This document shows, one piece after another, positions 62,831 through 64,000 of a stretch of 64,000 nt of DNA. Source of the DNA: Caballeronia sp. SEWSISQ10-4 2 (GTDB lineage Bacteria; Pseudomonadota; Gammaproteobacteria; Burkholderiales; Burkholderiaceae); assembly GCF_030464885.1 (NCBI RefSeq), contig NZ_JALPRJ010000041.1, positions 1 to 64,000 of the forward strand, written 5' to 3'. The notes under the pieces were generated by a model, which saw nothing but the letters and a program-made list of their open reading frames with translations, searched no databases and was not told the DNA's origin. The position numbers and the translations under genes are program-made. Numbering within the stretch: the stretch's first letter is position 1; each line of letters begins with the position of its first letter.

Positions 62831-63425
62831 GTGCTGGGCTTGCGCCAGAACCGAATCGAGCACTTGCGAGACGAACTGCTGTTTGGCCTCGGGCAACCGT
62901 ATCGCGCATGACGTGCTGGGGCGCACGCTCGATGAATTGCCGCCGCAAACGCGGCGACTGCTGTCGTTGTTGGCCGACTGGGTAGCGAATCAGTGCGTCA
63001 CCCGTGACGAGCCGCGCGAGGCGTTCCGTTTTACGCGGCGTGACGTTCGTGCCGCGACGAGCTGGGGCGACACGCAGTTGAAAATCCACCTGTCACGCCT
63101 GGTCGAACTGGAATACGTGATTGCGCATCGCGGGCGCAACGGCACGTTCGATTATGAACTGCTGTGCGGCGGTCACGACGATGAACAAATGCACCTGTGC
63201 GGGTTGTTGGACCCGGAAAAGCTCACCATTGCAGAATCCCGGCCGGGGTTGGATGATGAGCGGTCGGGGTCTGGTCGGGCCGTGGTCGGCGGGTGGTCGG
63301 GTGCTGAAAATTCCCCACCAAGCCAGATGGAGAAAGGTGAAGCGCCGGAGCCGGTCGGGTTCGCGCGTCGAGAGGTAAACCATGCAAACGGAGCCTCTTC
63401 GTTAGCTGCCGGTGTTCGGGGTTAG
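62831..63425 (+). pseudogene. truncated, frameshifted primase-like protein (C-terminal part)
   Basis: Two frames encode consecutive pieces: frame 1, RIEHLRDELLFGLGQPYR, to TGA near 62906; frame 2 from about 62907, HDVLGRTLDELPPQTRRLL, then a winged-helix-like block (FRFTRRDVRAATSWGDTQLK, IHLSRLVELEYVIAHRGRNG) to 63425. One extra base near 62904 explains the break. The 5' part is missing. The sequence resembles the C-terminal DNA-binding region of primase-like proteins that precede tyrosine-recombinase genes in mobile elements. Family naming is from memory and tentative. Confidence 0.5.
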
Positions 63426-63427
63426 TC

Positions 63428-64000
63428 GTGCCGAACCTTGGGCGTCGCGAACCGTATCCGCCGATCGGCCCAGCCCACGATCCGCTGAGCCTGTACCGGC
63501 AGATGAAGGACTTCCTGCTGTGGCTGGAAGAGAAGAACACCTCATCGCACACGCTCAAGCACTGGGAGCTATACCTGCGCTACTTCGTGCAGTGGTGCGA
63601 CGAGCGCGGTCTCACGCGCCCCGCTGAAATTACGCGGCCGATCATCGAGCGGTATCAACGGCACCTGTTCCTGAAGCGTAAAAAGAATGGTGCGCCGCTG
63701 TCGGCCACGACGCAGGCCTCGCGCATCACGCCGCTGCGCAAGTGGTTCCGGTGGCTCACGCGCAATAACCGGATTCTGTACAACCCGGCCGCTGATCTGG
63801 ACCTTCCTAAAGTCGAAGAACGTCTGCCCAAGCACGTGCTGACGGTCGAGGAGGTTGAGCGAGTGCTGAACATGCCGGATACGGCGACGGCGCTGGGCAT
63901 TCGCGACCGGGCGATGCTCGAGACGCTGTACAGCACAGGCATTCGTCGCATGGAGATCGTCGGGCTGCAACAGCGCGGCATCGATGACGATCGCGGCACG
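63428..64000 (+). CDS. tyrosine recombinase/integrase (XerC/D-like), incomplete at the window end
   Basis: The frame from GTG 63428 is open to the last base (191 codons seen). It has an N-terminal SAM-like core-binding domain (LYRQMKDFLLWLEEKNTSSH, TLKHWELYLRYFVQWC) and the start of the catalytic domain, with the first catalytic Arg in YSTGIRRMEIVGL. The His-x-x-Arg and Tyr motifs must lie beyond 64000. It begins three bases after the stop of the broken primase-like gene, so the two were probably one transcript. It suggests that a mobile element continues past the window. Confidence 0.85.
   Translation, partial: MPNLGRREPYPPIGPAHDPLSLYRQMKDFLLWLEEKNTSSHTLKHWELYLRYFVQWCDERGLTRPAEITRPIIERYQRHLFLKRKKNGAPLSATTQASRITPLRKWFRWLTRNNRILYNPAADLDLPKVEERLPKHVLTVEEVERVLNMPDTATALGIRDRAMLETLYSTGIRRMEIVGLQQRGIDDDRGT

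Noticed and set aside
1-64000. CRISPR arrays, rRNA and tRNA genes
   Set aside because: No regularly spaced repeats and no cloverleaf or rRNA-like sequence were noticed on reading; a tRNA scan was not possible here.

Overview
The window is high-GC DNA whose gene families (Burkholderia-type porin, ACS-family MFS carriers, many LysR, AraC, IclR and SDR proteins, separate sugar and amino-acid uptake cassettes) point to a soil or rhizosphere betaproteobacterium of the Burkholderia/Paraburkholderia/Caballeronia group, probably from a catabolism-rich secondary chromosome or megaplasmid. This placement comes from protein character alone. I saw no rRNA, tRNA or CRISPR.

Layout. 0-4.6 kb: porin, MFS carrier, AroE-like dehydrogenase and type II dehydroquinase, which reads as a quinate/shikimate uptake and dehydration module; a palindrome resembling the operator of IclR-type protocatechuate regulators lies upstream of the porin. 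4.7-10.1 kb: a chemoreceptor, then two divergent AraC-regulated genes (a DUF1479 oxygenase-like protein and a small lipocalin-like protein). 10.2-15.4 kb: a periplasmic set made of a frameshifted PQQ dehydrogenase, a dihaem cytochrome c, an ankyrin protein and, on the opposite strand, a YncE-like beta-propeller and an exported creatininase homologue. 15.8-20.9 kb: a complete polar amino-acid ABC importer, an IclR regulator and a PLP aminotransferase. 21.5-28 kb: a 1100-residue GGDEF/EAL protein, a beta-propeller protein and a metallophosphoesterase broken by an in-frame TGA. 27.8-32.2 kb: three related SDR genes with TetR and LysR regulators. 32.3-35.6 kb: an EIIA/PtsN-like fusion and a soluble RsbRD-type histidine kinase. 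35.8-43.2 kb: flavin monooxygenase, acyl-CoA ligase, enoyl-CoA hydratase, LysR, MDR reductase and a lone Leu-type binding protein.

43.3-53.2 kb is the most coherent system: a SorC regulator and an RpiB-family isomerase diverge from a ribose-type ABC importer, an SDR, DhaK, DhaL and transketolase. The set fits import of a four-carbon polyol or ketose, oxidation, phosphorylation, isomerisation to erythrose 4-phosphate and entry into the pentose phosphate pathway. The isomerase lacks the His that opens the furanose ring in E. coli RpiB, as expected for a tetrose phosphate, which cannot close a ring through the phosphorylated O-4. Two copies of a TGTTC-N6-GARCA motif flank the divergent promoters. 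53.4-58.2 kb: GntR regulator, DapA-family aldolase/dehydratase, FAD-linked 2-hydroxyacid dehydrogenase and MFS carrier. 58.3-60.3 kb: an MDR oxidoreductase with a divergent MLTR-type regulator.

60.3-64 kb is different in character: a frameshifted relic of what may be a secreted polymorphic toxin tail, followed by a two-helix membrane protein broken at a T7 run (possible immunity protein), then small plasmid-like genes, a broken primase-like gene and a tyrosine recombinase that runs off the end. This looks like the edge of a decayed mobile or genomic island.
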